Source: Leucobacter chromiiresistens
Lineage (GTDB): Bacteria > Actinomycetota > Actinomycetes > Actinomycetales > Microbacteriaceae
Assembly (NCBI RefSeq): GCF_900102345.1
Contig: NZ_FNKB01000001.1
Location: 1,798,001 to 1,862,000, forward strand
Direction: 5' to 3'
DNA: 64,000 nt
Positions 46,204 through 54,838 of this stretch are shown here, piece after piece (position 1 is the stretch's first letter; each line of letters begins with the position of its first letter). A program made the position numbers and the translations under genes. Under the pieces are notes generated by a model that had not been told where the DNA came from, ran no database searches, and saw only the letters and a program-made list of their open reading frames with translations.

Positions 46204-47111
46204 ACGACGCGGCTCGCGAGACGAGCGCGCTGCTCGGGCCCGCGCAGGTGCGCGAGCTCGCCGAACGGCTCGGCGTCTCGCCGACGAAGAAGCTCGGGCA
46301 GAACTTCGTGATCGACCCGAACACCGTGCGCAAGATCGTGCGCCTCGCCGATGTGCGCCGCGGCGAATGCGTCGTCGAGGTCGGCCCGGGTCTGGGGTCG
46401 CTGACCCTCGGCCTCACCGAGGCGGGAGCCGCCGTCACCGCGGTCGAGATCGACCACCGCCTCGCCGCCGAGCTTCCCGCCACGGTCGCCGCGCTGCAGC
46501 CCGACGTCTTCGCAGACGCGGGCAGCCCGCGCCTGCGCGTGGTGCGCAGCGACGCGCTCGAGGTGACCGGCGACGACTTCACGGCGGGCGGTGCGCCGAC
46601 GCTGCTCGTCGCGAACCTTCCCTACAACGTCTCGGTGCCGATCCTCATGCACCTGCTCGAGCTGCTCCGCGAGCTGCGGGGAGGCCTCGTGATGGTGCAG
46701 GCGGAGGTGGGCCACCGCATCGCCGCGCGGTCGGGGTCGAAGGAGTACGGCTCGCCGAGCGCGAAGGCGGCCTGGTACGGCCGGTGGAGCATCGCGGGCA
46801 CCGTCAGCCGCAAGATCTTCTGGCCCGTGCCCGGCGTCGACTCGGTGCTGGTGCGCTACGAGCGGCGCGAGTCGCCGCTCGGCACCGAGCCGGAGCGACG
46901 CCTGACCTTCGATGTCGTGGGCGCGGCGTTCGCCCAGCGGCGGAAGATGCTGCGGCAGGCGCTGCAGCCGGTGCTCGGAGCGTTCGATCGCACGGTCGGC
47001 ATCATCGCCGACGCCGGGGTGAACCCCGAGGCGCGGGCGGAGCAGCTGACGATCGACGAGTTCCTCGCGATCGCGCGCGCTGCGGCTCGGGTCACGGATC
47101 CCGCGGCGTAA
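46200..47111 (+). CDS. rsmA: 16S rRNA (adenine1518/1519-N6) dimethyltransferase
   Basis: The 303-residue KsgA-type enzyme dimethylates two adenines in helix 45 of 16S rRNA. It has KKLGQNFVID, the SAM motif VVEVGPGLGSLT and the catalytic NLPYNVSVP. GTG start overlaps the tatD stop. In relatives ispE follows; here a MarR-MFS unit on the other strand intervenes, and its 3' end overlaps rsmA by 20 bases. Confidence 0.95.
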   Translation: MNDAARETSALLGPAQVRELAERLGVSPTKKLGQNFVIDPNTVRKIVRLADVRRGECVVEVGPGLGSLTLGLTEAGAAVTAVEIDHRLAAELPATVAALQPDVFADAGSPRLRVVRSDALEVTGDDFTAGGAPTLLVANLPYNVSVPILMHLLELLRELRGGLVMVQAEVGHRIAARSGSKEYGSPSAKAAWYGRWSIAGTVSRKIFWPVPGVDSVLVRYERRESPLGTEPERRLTFDVVGAAFAQRRKMLRQALQPVLGAFDRTVGIIADAGVNPEARAEQLTIDEFLAIARAAARVTDPAA

Positions 47112-47676
47112 GCCCGCGCGAGAGGGCGTGGAGCAGCTCGGTGAACCGCACGATGTCGCCGACCGTCCACCGGCCCATCGCGTCGCGCAGCTCGTGCTCC
47201 TTCTCGCCGCGGGTCACCGCGAGGCGGTGGGCGCCGAATTCGCTCAGGGAGATGCGCATCGAGCGGCCATCGCACGGGTCGGGGGAGCGGTCGATGAGCC
47301 CCCGCTCGTCGAGCTCGCGGATCGTACGGCTCATCTGGCCCTTGTCGGTCAGCAGGATCTCGGTGAGCTCGGAGAGCGTGGCGCTGCCGATCCGCGAGAT
47401 CGTGGTGAGCACCTTGTACGCCCCGGGAAGCATGCCCGCGCTCACCTGCGATGCATTGGCCATCGCCGAGCGGCGGAACTGGGTGAAGATGTGCTCGAAC
47501 TCCCGCTCGAGCGCTTCGAAGGCCCGGGATCGGGAGTCGCCGCCGGGCGACCCCGCCGGGCCGGCCGCTGCCGCCGGGCCGTCCGATCCCGCCGATCCCG
47601 CCGCCTCCGCGGGGAGTCCGGCGGGATCGGCGGACGGAGCGGGATCGACCGGACCCCGATCGGGCTGAGCAGGCAC
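47092..47676 (-). CDS. MarR-family repressor
   Basis: The 194-residue protein has a glycine/alanine/proline-rich tail at the N-terminus (residues 1-48) and then a MarR winged helix: ATLSELTEILLTDKGQMSRTIRELDERGLI and the wing DPCDGRSMRISLSE. It lies 4 nt downstream of the MFS gene and almost certainly controls it through the three sites at 49448-49507. The 3' end overlaps rsmA. Confidence 0.88.
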   Translation of the reverse strand: MPAQPDRGPVDPAPSADPAGLPAEAAGSAGSDGPAAAAGPAGSPGGDSRSRAFEALEREFEHIFTQFRRSAMANASQVSAGMLPGAYKVLTTISRIGSATLSELTEILLTDKGQMSRTIRELDERGLIDRSPDPCDGRSMRISLSEFGAHRLAVTRGEKEHELRDAMGRWTVGDIVRFTELLHALSRGLTPRDP

Positions 47677-47680
47677 GTCG

Positions 47681-49375
47681 CTACCTCCTCGACGACCGAT
47701 TCGGCTCTTCGTCGTCGATCACGGGGATGCCGCCCGTCGCGGTCAGCACGCCCATGCCCTCGGAGGTCGACACCGTCGCGAGATCGGCCTCCGCGGCCTG
47801 CGCGCGCTCGGTGTTCGTCATCTGCGTGAGGGGCGCGTTCGGGAGGAACACGATCGCGATGAGGCTGATCACGGCGAACGGCACGGCGATCAGGAACGAA
47901 TGGGAGATGCCCTGCGCATACACGTCCTCGATGATCACGCGAACCGCCTCGGGCAGCTTCGAGACCTCGGGGAGCGCGCCCGACTGGAGCTGCTCCGCGA
48001 CTGCGAGGCCCTCCTTGCCGAGCGACCGCAGGGCGGCGGTCATCTTCGCCGTGATGGACTCCGAGCCCATCAGGTCGGCGACCTTCGTCGCGAGTGCCGC
48101 GCCCATCACGGAGACGCCGATGGTGCCGCCCAGGCTGCGGAAGAACGTGACGCCCGAGCTGGAGACGCCGATCTGCGAGGGCTCCGTGGTGTTCTGCACG
48201 ACGAGCACGAGGTTCTGCATGGTCATGCCGACGCCTGCGCCGAGCAGGAACATGTAGAGGGAGACGAGGGCGAAGTTGGTGTCGTAGTGGATGGTCGAGA
48301 GCATCGTCGACCCGGCGATGAGCAGCACGCCGCCGACGATCAGGTACGGCTTCCACTTGCCGTACTTCGTGATGAGGCCGCCCACGCCGATGGATGCGAG
48401 CAGCAGCCCGGCGATCATCGGGATCGTCATGATGCCGGCCTGGGTCGGGGTGGCGCCGCGCGAGAGCTGCATGTACTGGCTGAGGAACACCGAGGAGCCG
48501 AACATCGCGATGCCGGTCGCGATCGATGCGACGACCGCGAGCGTGAAGGTGCGGCTGCGGAACAGCGTCAGCGGGATGAGCGGCTCCTTCGACCGCAGCT
48601 CGACGATGATGAAGAGCACCGTGGCGACGATCGCGCCGCCGACCATGAGCACGGTGGTGAGGCTCCACCAGTCGTAGTCCTTGCCGGCGTTGGTGATCCA
48701 GATGAGCAGCAGCGAGACGGCGGCGGAGAGCAGCACGATGCCGAAGTAGTCGATGCTCGTCTGCTTCTTGGGGCGCTTCGGCAGGTGGAGCGTCTTCTGC
48801 ACGATGAACAGGGCCGCCACGGCGAACGGGAGGGCGACGAAGAAGTTCCAGCGCCAGTTGATGGAGTCGGTGATGACGCCGCCGAGCAGGGGCCCGCCGA
48901 CCGTCGAGAGCGCCATGACGGCGCCGAAGAGGCCCATGTAGCGGCCGCGCTCGCGCGGACTGATGATGTCGGCCATGATGACCTGGCTGAGGGCCGCGAG
49001 CCCGCCGGCGCCGACGCCCTGCACGGCGCGGAACGCGATCATGGTGCCGGGATCCTGTGAGAACCCGGCCGCAGCGGTTGCGAGCACGAACACGCCGATC
49101 GCGAGCTGGAAGAGCAGCTTGCGGTTGAAGAGGTCGGAGAGCTTGCCCCAGATCGGGGTCGAGATCGCGGTGGTGAGGAGGGTGGCCGTGACGACCCACG
49201 TGTACGCGGCCTGGTCGCCCTCGAGGTCGTGGATGATGACGGGCAGCGAGCTCGACACCACGGTCGAGGCCAGCATCGACACGAACATGCCGAGGAGGAG
49301 GCCCGAGAGCGCCTCGAGCACTTGGCGATGGGTCATCTTCGGGGGATGCGACGGAGCGGATGCGGAAAGGGACAT
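47681..49375 (-). CDS. Multidrug MFS exporter, DHA2 (14-TMS) family
   Basis: The 564-residue protein has about 14 membrane segments. It has the MFS loop GKLSDLFNRKLL and the exporter motif C around VGGPLLGGVITDSINWRW. Such pumps extrude drugs or dyes with protons. The start at 49375 follows AGGTG; an in-frame ATG at 49408 has no ribosome site. It is the first gene of an exporter-marR operon with a near-consensus promoter. Confidence 0.88.
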   Translation of the reverse strand: MSLSASAPSHPPKMTHRQVLEALSGLLLGMFVSMLASTVVSSSLPVIIHDLEGDQAAYTWVVTATLLTTAISTPIWGKLSDLFNRKLLFQLAIGVFVLATAAAGFSQDPGTMIAFRAVQGVGAGGLAALSQVIMADIISPRERGRYMGLFGAVMALSTVGGPLLGGVITDSINWRWNFFVALPFAVAALFIVQKTLHLPKRPKKQTSIDYFGIVLLSAAVSLLLIWITNAGKDYDWWSLTTVLMVGGAIVATVLFIIVELRSKEPLIPLTLFRSRTFTLAVVASIATGIAMFGSSVFLSQYMQLSRGATPTQAGIMTIPMIAGLLLASIGVGGLITKYGKWKPYLIVGGVLLIAGSTMLSTIHYDTNFALVSLYMFLLGAGVGMTMQNLVLVVQNTTEPSQIGVSSSGVTFFRSLGGTIGVSVMGAALATKVADLMGSESITAKMTAALRSLGKEGLAVAEQLQSGALPEVSKLPEAVRVIIEDVYAQGISHSFLIAVPFAVISLIAIVFLPNAPLTQMTNTERAQAAEADLATVSTSEGMGVLTATGGIPVIDDEEPNRSSRR

Positions 49376-49447
49376 GAACACCTGATTCTGTGGGCTGACG
49401 GGCGGCATCGGGCGCGGAGCGGGGCGCCGGATGCGGCAGAGGCGTCG

Positions 49448-49507
49448 GTTGATGCAAGTCAACTGTTGACGGAGATCAACTATAGCACTTGGTTGACGGG
49501 TGTCAAC
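49448..49507. promoter_or_regulatory. Three MarR-type operators over a strong promoter
   Basis: Three 16-bp sites of the form GTTGAY-N4-RTCAAC lie at 49448-49463, 49465-49480 and 49492-49507; the last is perfect. On the minus strand TTGACA (49506-49501) and TATAGT (49484-49479), 16 nt apart, form a near-consensus promoter lying within the sites. Repression by the MarR protein is the obvious reading. Confidence 0.85.
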
Positions 49508-49555
49508 TAACGAACGCCTGTTGCGGATCCGTCGGATCGAGGGGATCGCTTGCGC

Positions 49556-49561
49556 TAGCGT
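49556..49561 (+). promoter_or_regulatory. -10 box for a leaderless transcript (ispE)
   Basis: TAGCGT ends exactly 6 nt before the ATG at 49568. ispE thus has its own promoter, as needed after its separation from rsmA. Confidence 0.55.
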
Positions 49562-49567
49562 AGGACC

Positions 49568-50494
49568 ATGGGTAGGAGCCGAGGGGGCCCGGTCACGGTG
49601 CGCGCACCCGGGAAGATCAATGTGTTTTTCCGCGTCGGAGCGCTGCAATCCGACGGGTATCACGACGTCGCCTCGCTCTACCAGGCCGTCTCGCTGTTCG
49701 AAGAGGTCACCGCCGTCGACGCCGACGACTTCTCGATCCGATTCGTCGGCCCCGTCGACGCCTCGGCCCTGCCCCTCGACGACTCCAACCTCGCCATCGC
49801 GGCCGCGAAGCTGCTCGCCGAGCGCACCGGCTGCAGCCGAGGGGTGTCTCTGACCGTGCTCAAGCGCGTGCCCATCGCGGGCGGCATGGGCGGAGGCTCG
49901 GCCGACGCCGCCGCGACGCTCGTCGCCTGCGACGAGCTGTGGGGCACCGGGCTCGGCCGCGCCGGCCTGCTGCCGCTCGCCGCAGAGCTGGGCGCCGACG
50001 TGCCATTCGCGCTCGAAGGCGGCACCGCCGTCGGCACGGGCCGCGGGGACGAGCTCAGCCCCGCGCTCGCGCAGGGCGACTTCCACTGGGTGCTCGCGCT
50101 CTCCGACTCCGGCCTCAGCACCCCGGTGGTCTACCGCACGCTCGACGAGCACCGGGACCGTCACGCGAGCGCGCTCGGCCCGCAGCCCGACCTCGTGAAG
50201 GTGGAGACCGCCGTGCTGCAGGCGGTGCGCGTGGGCGACGCGGATTCGCTCGCCGACGCCATGCACAACGACCTCCAGGTCGCCGCCCTGAAACTCGCGC
50301 CCGAGCTGACCGAGATCCTCGAACTCGGGGAGTCGCGCGGCGCGCTCGCGGGAATCGTGTCGGGCTCCGGGCCCACCATCGCGTTCCTCGTGGGCACACC
50401 GCAGGAAGCGGCGGAGGTGCGCACGGTGCTCGGTCGGCGCGGCTTCCGCGCGCTGACCGTGTCGGGGCCCGTTCCGGGAGCGCGCGTCATCTGA
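49568..50494 (+). CDS. ispE: 4-diphosphocytidyl-2-C-methyl-D-erythritol kinase
   Basis: The 308-residue GHMP kinase of the non-mevalonate isoprenoid pathway has [14 protein letters not shown], the ATP loop [18 protein letters not shown] and [11 protein letters not shown]. Full length. It shows that the organism makes isoprenoids by the MEP route. Read alone between the MarR operators and a hairpin at 50503. Confidence 0.95.
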   Translation: MGRSRGGPVTVRAPGKINVFFRVGALQSDGYHDVASLYQAVSLFEEVTAVDADDFSIRFVGPVDASALPLDDSNLAIAAAKLLAERTGCSRGVSLTVLKRVPIAGGMGGGSADAAATLVACDELWGTGLGRAGLLPLAAELGADVPFALEGGTAVGTGRGDELSPALAQGDFHWVLALSDSGLSTPVVYRTLDEHRDRHASALGPQPDLVKVETAVLQAVRVGDADSLADAMHNDLQVAALKLAPELTEILELGESRGALAGIVSGSGPTIAFLVGTPQEAAEVRTVLGRRGFRALTVSGPVPGARVI

Positions 50495-50502
50495 GCGCCG
50501 AC

Positions 50503-50533
50503 GCCCGCCGCCGCGCGTTTCGGGCGCGGCGGG
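50503..50533 (+). terminator. Probable hairpin terminator after ispE
   Basis: CCCGCCGCCGCGCG pairs imperfectly with CGGGCGCGGCGGG 8 nt after the stop. No U-tract. Confidence 0.5.
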
Positions 50534-50566
50534 AATACGGGCGGATCGCCCGACGCTGCACTGGGC

Positions 50567-51268
50567 GTGAGTGAAACGACGCCTGCGGACACCACGATCC
50601 GCGTCGACATCTGGTCGGACATCGCCTGCCCCTGGTGCTACCTCGGCAAGCACCGCTTCGAAGCCGGCGTGCGCGCCTTCCGCGAGCGCCACCCCGACGT
50701 CGCGGTCGAGACGCAGAGCCACAGCTTCGAGCTCGCCCCCGACACGCCGCTCGACTTCTCGGGGAGCGAGGTCGACTTCCTCGTGCGCCACAAGGGCATG
50801 CCGGCGGAGCAGGTCGAGCAGATGCTCGGGCAGATGACCGCACTCGGCGCCGCCGAGGGCGTCGAGTTCCGCTTCGACGAGGTGCGGCACGCGAATACGC
50901 AGCGCGCCCACCGCCTGCTGCACCTCGCCCGCGAGCGCGGTGTGCAGACGGAGGTGCTGGAGCGCCTGTTCCGCGCCTACTTCGCGGAGGGCGAGGATCT
51001 GTCGAGCGCCGACGCGCTCGCGCGGCTCGGCGCCGAGGCGGGTCTGGACTCGGCGGAGGCGCGGGCCGCGCTCGACGACGACGCCTACGGCGAAGCGGTG
51101 CAGCGCGACATCGTGCGCGCCCGGCAGCTCGGCATCAGCGGCGTCCCCTTCTTCCTGCTCGACGAGCAGTACGGCGTCTCGGGCGCGCAATCGGCCGACG
51201 CCTTCGAGAACGTGCTCGAGCAGGTGCTCGGGTTCCGCCGCGGCGACGCGCCGGCGAGCGCCGTCTAG
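50567..51268 (+). CDS. DsbA-family (FrnE-like) thiol oxidoreductase
   Basis: The 233-residue protein has a thioredoxin fold with an inserted helical domain and the active site CPWC (C21, C24) in WSDIACPWCYLGK, plus a cis-proline region GISGVPFFLLDEQY. There is no signal peptide, so it works in the cytosol like FrnE, a disulfide isomerase linked to oxidative stress. GTG start. Its TAG is part of the -10 box of the next gene. Confidence 0.88.
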   Translation: MSETTPADTTIRVDIWSDIACPWCYLGKHRFEAGVRAFRERHPDVAVETQSHSFELAPDTPLDFSGSEVDFLVRHKGMPAEQVEQMLGQMTALGAAEGVEFRFDEVRHANTQRAHRLLHLARERGVQTEVLERLFRAYFAEGEDLSSADALARLGAEAGLDSAEARAALDDDAYGEAVQRDIVRARQLGISGVPFFLLDEQYGVSGAQSADAFENVLEQVLGFRRGDAPASAV

Positions 51269-51271
51269 ACT
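51266..51271 (+). promoter_or_regulatory. -10 box overlapping the FrnE-like stop codon
   Basis: TAGACT uses the TAG stop of the upstream gene. A start near 51278 leaves an 18-nt leader with GAAGGAG before the ATG at 51296. Confidence 0.5.
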
Positions 51272-51295
51272 CGACCCACGACGAAGGAGCACCCC

Positions 51296-51523
51296 ATGAC
51301 CGAGCAGAACCGAGCCGAGACCGCCGACAGCGCGCTGAGCAGCGGGAGCGCGACGAGCGCCGTCAGCGCCGATGCCGCGGCCGCCCCGACGGTCGCCGAG
51401 CCGACGGCCGCGTACGCGGGCCTCGACGGCGCCGCCTCCTTCGCCGACGCCGAATCGCGGGAGATCATGAACCTGCTCGGCGACGGCGGATCCTGCTGCG
51501 GCGGATCCTGCTGCGCGGCCTGA
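51296..51523 (+). CDS. Small protein with a CCGGSCC cysteine tail, unknown function
   Basis: The 75-residue protein has an alanine/serine-rich, probably flexible part (residues 1-45), a short helix (SFADAESREIMNLLG) and the ending GGSCCGGSCCAA with two vicinal cysteine pairs (67/68, 72/73). The tail looks suited to binding a soft metal or to redox work. GAAGGAG gives a strong start. It follows a FrnE-like thiol protein by 27 nt, which may be meaningful. I do not recognise a named family. Confidence 0.7.
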   Translation: MTEQNRAETADSALSSGSATSAVSADAAAAPTVAEPTAAYAGLDGAASFADAESREIMNLLGDGGSCCGGSCCAA

Positions 51524-51586
51524 AGCGGCCCCTGCCCGTGCGATGAGCGGCAGCGCCTGAAGCGCGGGCGGGCCGTGCGCCCGCGC

Positions 51587-51656
51587 CGGTGAGACATTCG
51601 GCCTCGGTGAGACCGGATCGGGGGAGCACGTCTCACGCACGCCGAATCTCCGACGC
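51587..51656. repeat. Palindromic interspersed repeat, copy C (degenerate)
   Basis: Arms 51587-51611 and 51632-51656 with a 20-nt loop match copies A and B in layout, but the right arm has drifted. The gene before it ends at 51523 and the ABC-F gene follows. Confidence 0.7.
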
Positions 51657-51687
51657 ACCGCGCCGGGCCGAGTACGCTTGAGGGGAT

Positions 51688-53550
51688 ATGGCGCATCTAC
51701 TGGGAGCCGAGGCCCTGCACCTCGAAGTACCGACCAAGACCGTGTTCGACTCGGTGACGCTCGGCGTCGGCGAGGGCGATCGGATCGGCATCGTCGGCCG
51801 CAACGGCGACGGCAAGTCGAGTCTGCTGATGATGCTCGCCGGGCGACGCGAACCCGACGCGGGCAAGGTGACGATGCGCGGCGGAACGACGATCGGAGTG
51901 CTCGACCAGGCGGACGCGTTCGACGCCGGCGCGACGGTCGGGCGCACCGTCGTCGGCGACCGCGAGGAGTACGAGTGGGCCGGCGACCCGCAGGCGCGCG
52001 AGGTGATCGCGGGCCTGGTCTCCGATCTCGACTGGGACGCGCCGCTCGACGCCCTCTCCGGCGGGCAGCGCCGCCGCGTCGCGCTCGCCCGGCTGCTCGT
52101 GCAGCAGTACGACATCCTCTTCCTCGACGAGCCCACGAACCACCTCGACGTCGAGGGCATCGCCTGGCTCGCCGACCACCTGAAGCGGCGCTGGCCCCGC
52201 GGGCAGGGCGCGCTGCTCGTCGTCACCCACGACCGGTGGTTCCTCGACGAGGTGTGCAACACGACGTGGGAGGTGCACGACCGCATCGTCGAGCCGTTCG
52301 AGGGCGGGTACGCCGCCTACATCCTGCAGCGCGTCGAGCGCGACCGTCAGGCGGCGACCATCGAGCAGAAGCGGCAGAACCTTGCCCGCAAGGAGCTCGC
52401 CTGGCTGCGTCGCGGCGCGCCGGCGCGAACGTCGAAGCCGAAGTTCCGCATCGACGCGGCGAACGAGCTGATCGCCGACGTGCCCGAGATCCGGGATCGC
52501 GTGTCGCTGCAGTCCATGGCCGTCGCGCGCCTCGGCAAAGAGGTGGTGAACCTCGTCGAAGCGGGGGTCGCGTACGACGGCAGGGTGATCCTCGACGGCG
52601 TCGACTGGCTGCTCGCGCCGGGCGAGCGCACGGGCATCCTGGGCGTGAACGGGGCGGGCAAGTCGACGCTCCTGGGCCTCATCTCGGGTGCGGTCGAGCC
52701 CACCTCGGGTCGGGTGAAGCGCGGCAAGACGGTGCAGGTCGCCACGCTCACGCAGCGCCTCGACGAGCTCGAGGAGCACCTGCAGGATCCGGTGCGCACG
52801 GTGATCGCCGGCCTGCGCACGAGTTTCACGGTCGGCAGCGGATCGAAGGCGCAGGAGCTCACGCCCGGGCAGCTGCTCGAGCGCATGGGGTTCACGAGCG
52901 CGCAGCTGTCGACGCCCGTGAAAGATCTCTCGGGCGGCCAGAAGCGCCGGCTGCAGCTGCTGCTGATCCTGCTCGACCAGCCGAACGTGCTGATCCTCGA
53001 CGAGCCGACCAACGACCTCGACACCGACATGCTGGCCGCGATGGAGGACCTGCTCGACTCGTGGCCGGGCACGCTCATCGTGGTGTCGCACGACCGGTAC
53101 TTCCTGGAGCGCGTCACCGATCAGCAGTACGCGATCCTCGGCCGCCGCCTGCGGCATCTGCCGGGCGGGGTCGATCAGTACCTCGAGCTGCGCGCCGCCG
53201 AGGAATCGGGCGCTCCCGCCGTGCCGGCTCCGGCGCCTGCGACCTCCGCGGGCGGGGCGACCACCGCGGGCGGGGCGTCTGCCGGGGGCGGTGCGGATCA
53301 CGGGTCGGCCGGGCGCTCGTCCGCGCTGAGCGGCGCCGAGCGGCGCGCGACCGAGAAGGAGCTCGCAGCCGTCGAGCGCAAGATGGAGCGCCTCCAGCGC
53401 GATGCCGAGCAGGCGCGCACGGGCCTCGCATCCAAGGATCAGAGCGACTACACCGCGCTGAACGCGGAGATGACCAAGATCACCGCGCTCGAGGACGAGG
53501 TCGCGGCGCTCGAGGAGCGCTGGCTGGAGCTCTCCGCCGAGTTGGAGTAG
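51688..53550 (+). CDS. ABC-F family ATPase (Uup-like)
   Basis: The 620-residue protein has two ATPase domains without membrane segments: Walker A GRNGDGKSS and GVNGAGKST, signatures LSGGQRRR and LSGGQKRR, and Walker B FLDEPTNHLD and ILDEPTNDLD. A linker of about 80 residues joins them, and a C-terminal coiled coil (residues about 545-620) matches the Uup type. ABC-F proteins act on the ribosome. Drug resistance is possible, but the housekeeping Uup pattern fits better. Confidence 0.9.
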   Translation: MAHLLGAEALHLEVPTKTVFDSVTLGVGEGDRIGIVGRNGDGKSSLLMMLAGRREPDAGKVTMRGGTTIGVLDQADAFDAGATVGRTVVGDREEYEWAGDPQAREVIAGLVSDLDWDAPLDALSGGQRRRVALARLLVQQYDILFLDEPTNHLDVEGIAWLADHLKRRWPRGQGALLVVTHDRWFLDEVCNTTWEVHDRIVEPFEGGYAAYILQRVERDRQAATIEQKRQNLARKELAWLRRGAPARTSKPKFRIDAANELIADVPEIRDRVSLQSMAVARLGKEVVNLVEAGVAYDGRVILDGVDWLLAPGERTGILGVNGAGKSTLLGLISGAVEPTSGRVKRGKTVQVATLTQRLDELEEHLQDPVRTVIAGLRTSFTVGSGSKAQELTPGQLLERMGFTSAQLSTPVKDLSGGQKRRLQLLLILLDQPNVLILDEPTNDLDTDMLAAMEDLLDSWPGTLIVVSHDRYFLERVTDQQYAILGRRLRHLPGGVDQYLELRAAEESGAPAVPAPAPATSAGGATTAGGASAGGGADHGSAGRSSALSGAERRATEKELAAVERKMERLQRDAEQARTGLASKDQSDYTALNAEMTKITALEDEVAALEERWLELSAELE

Positions 53551-53569
53551 CACCGGGCGCCGCGTGCCG

Positions 53570-53575
53570 CACAAT
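53570..53575 (+). promoter_or_regulatory. -10 box for a leaderless transcript (PucR-type gene 2)
   Basis: CACAAT ends exactly 6 nt before the ATG at 53582, which supports that start over the in-frame GTG at 53564. Confidence 0.5.
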
Positions 53576-53581
53576 GGAAAG

Positions 53582-54679
53582 ATGCACGATCCGCGCTGGC
53601 TCCAGCTCATCGAACGCGTGCGCGCGGGTACACCGCGGCTCCTCGACGACTTCCTCGCCGAACTGCGCACGCACGACGGCTATGTGGGCGACGCGGTGGC
53701 CGCCGAAGACATCGAGCGCACGGCGCGCGGTGCCTTCGCTCTCTTCGCAGCGCGTCTCGCGGGTGACGCCGGCGCGGAGGAGCCGTCGGCGTTCGCGGAG
53801 GCCCTGGGCCGGCGCAGGGCGCGCCAGGGGGTGCGCGTCGAGCGCTTCATGGAGGCCGTGCGCATCAACTTCCGGGTGCTGTGGCGCGGTCTCGAGCGCG
53901 CCGCCCGCCCCGACCTGACCGATGCGCTGCTCGCGCACGGCGAGCAGGTGCTCGACGTCGTCGAGCGCTACGCGACCGAGGTGCAGCGGGCCTTCCTCGC
54001 GGAGTCCGCATCGATGGCGCAGCAGCATCGCACGGCGAAGGAGCGCGCCCGCTCCCGGCTCTTCTCCGGTCAGGCGGAGGGCGAGGAGCTCGCCGCGATC
54101 GCCGAGATGCTGCGGCTCGGCCCCGATGCCGAGTACGAGATGCTCGCGACCGCCCACGACGTGGAGCGCCTCGTGAGCGAGGTGGTGAGCTCGGGCGGGC
54201 AGTACTTCGACGACGGCGACACGACGATGCTGCTGCGGCCGCGGCGCGGCCCCGTCGACTGGGTCGACGCCGACGACCGGCTCTCGGGCGGGTACGTGTC
54301 GCGCGTGCCGGGGCTCGCACTCGTGGGGCGGGCCGCGGCGCTCGCCGTCGATCTCGCGGAGCGCGCCGCCGCGGGCTCGGTCTGCCGGCTGCGCGACGGG
54401 TTCGCCTCGATCGCGCGCGAGACGATGCTCGAACGCGTCGACGGCTTCGCGCACGAGCTCGTCGGGGCGTTCGAGGCCGCGCCCGCGGGCGAGCGCGAGC
54501 GTCTCGCCGTCACGGTGCGCACCTTCATCAGGACGGGATCGATGCAGCGCACGGCGGAGGAGCTCTTCTTCCACCGCAACACCGTGCTCAAGCGGCTGCG
54601 GGCGTTCGAAGATCTGAGCGGGCTCGACGTGACCGTGCCGCGCGACGCGGCGATCGCGATGGTGATGCTCGACCTGTGA
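53582..54679 (+). CDS. PucR-type transcriptional regulator 2
   Basis: The 365-residue protein has a helical N-terminal sensor region (residues about 1-150), a middle region and the C-terminal PucR HTH (MQRTAEELFFHRNTVLKRLRAFEDLSG, near residues 315-341). It precedes an M20 deacylase, the mycothiol-dependent dehydrogenase and its hydrolase, all on the same strand. Control of the M20 gene is likely from adjacency; the effector is unknown. Confidence 0.82.
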   Translation: MHDPRWLQLIERVRAGTPRLLDDFLAELRTHDGYVGDAVAAEDIERTARGAFALFAARLAGDAGAEEPSAFAEALGRRRARQGVRVERFMEAVRINFRVLWRGLERAARPDLTDALLAHGEQVLDVVERYATEVQRAFLAESASMAQQHRTAKERARSRLFSGQAEGEELAAIAEMLRLGPDAEYEMLATAHDVERLVSEVVSSGGQYFDDGDTTMLLRPRRGPVDWVDADDRLSGGYVSRVPGLALVGRAAALAVDLAERAAAGSVCRLRDGFASIARETMLERVDGFAHELVGAFEAAPAGERERLAVTVRTFIRTGSMQRTAEELFFHRNTVLKRLRAFEDLSGLDVTVPRDAAIAMVMLDL

Positions 54680-54838
54680 CCGGCCGGCGAGTGTCCGATT
54701 GCACACGGAGCGGCGGCAAGCGGGGGCGATCCGACACGGATCGCGGCGCGCCCCCGCCCTAGCCTCGAAGGCATGCGGGATCACCCGCGCCCGGCCGCCT
54801 CGGCGCCGCCGGGTGAGCACACGGAATCGGAGGCACCC

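Noticed and set aside
49376..51658. N-terminal extension of the MFS exporter to 51658
   Set aside because: The upstream part runs antisense through ispE and the FrnE-like gene and across the MarR operators. The real exporter starts at 49375.
51688..53550. ABC-F gene as a dedicated antibiotic-resistance factor
   Set aside because: The C-terminal coiled coil and overall pattern fit the housekeeping Uup type, and no resistance-linked neighbours or leader peptide are seen.
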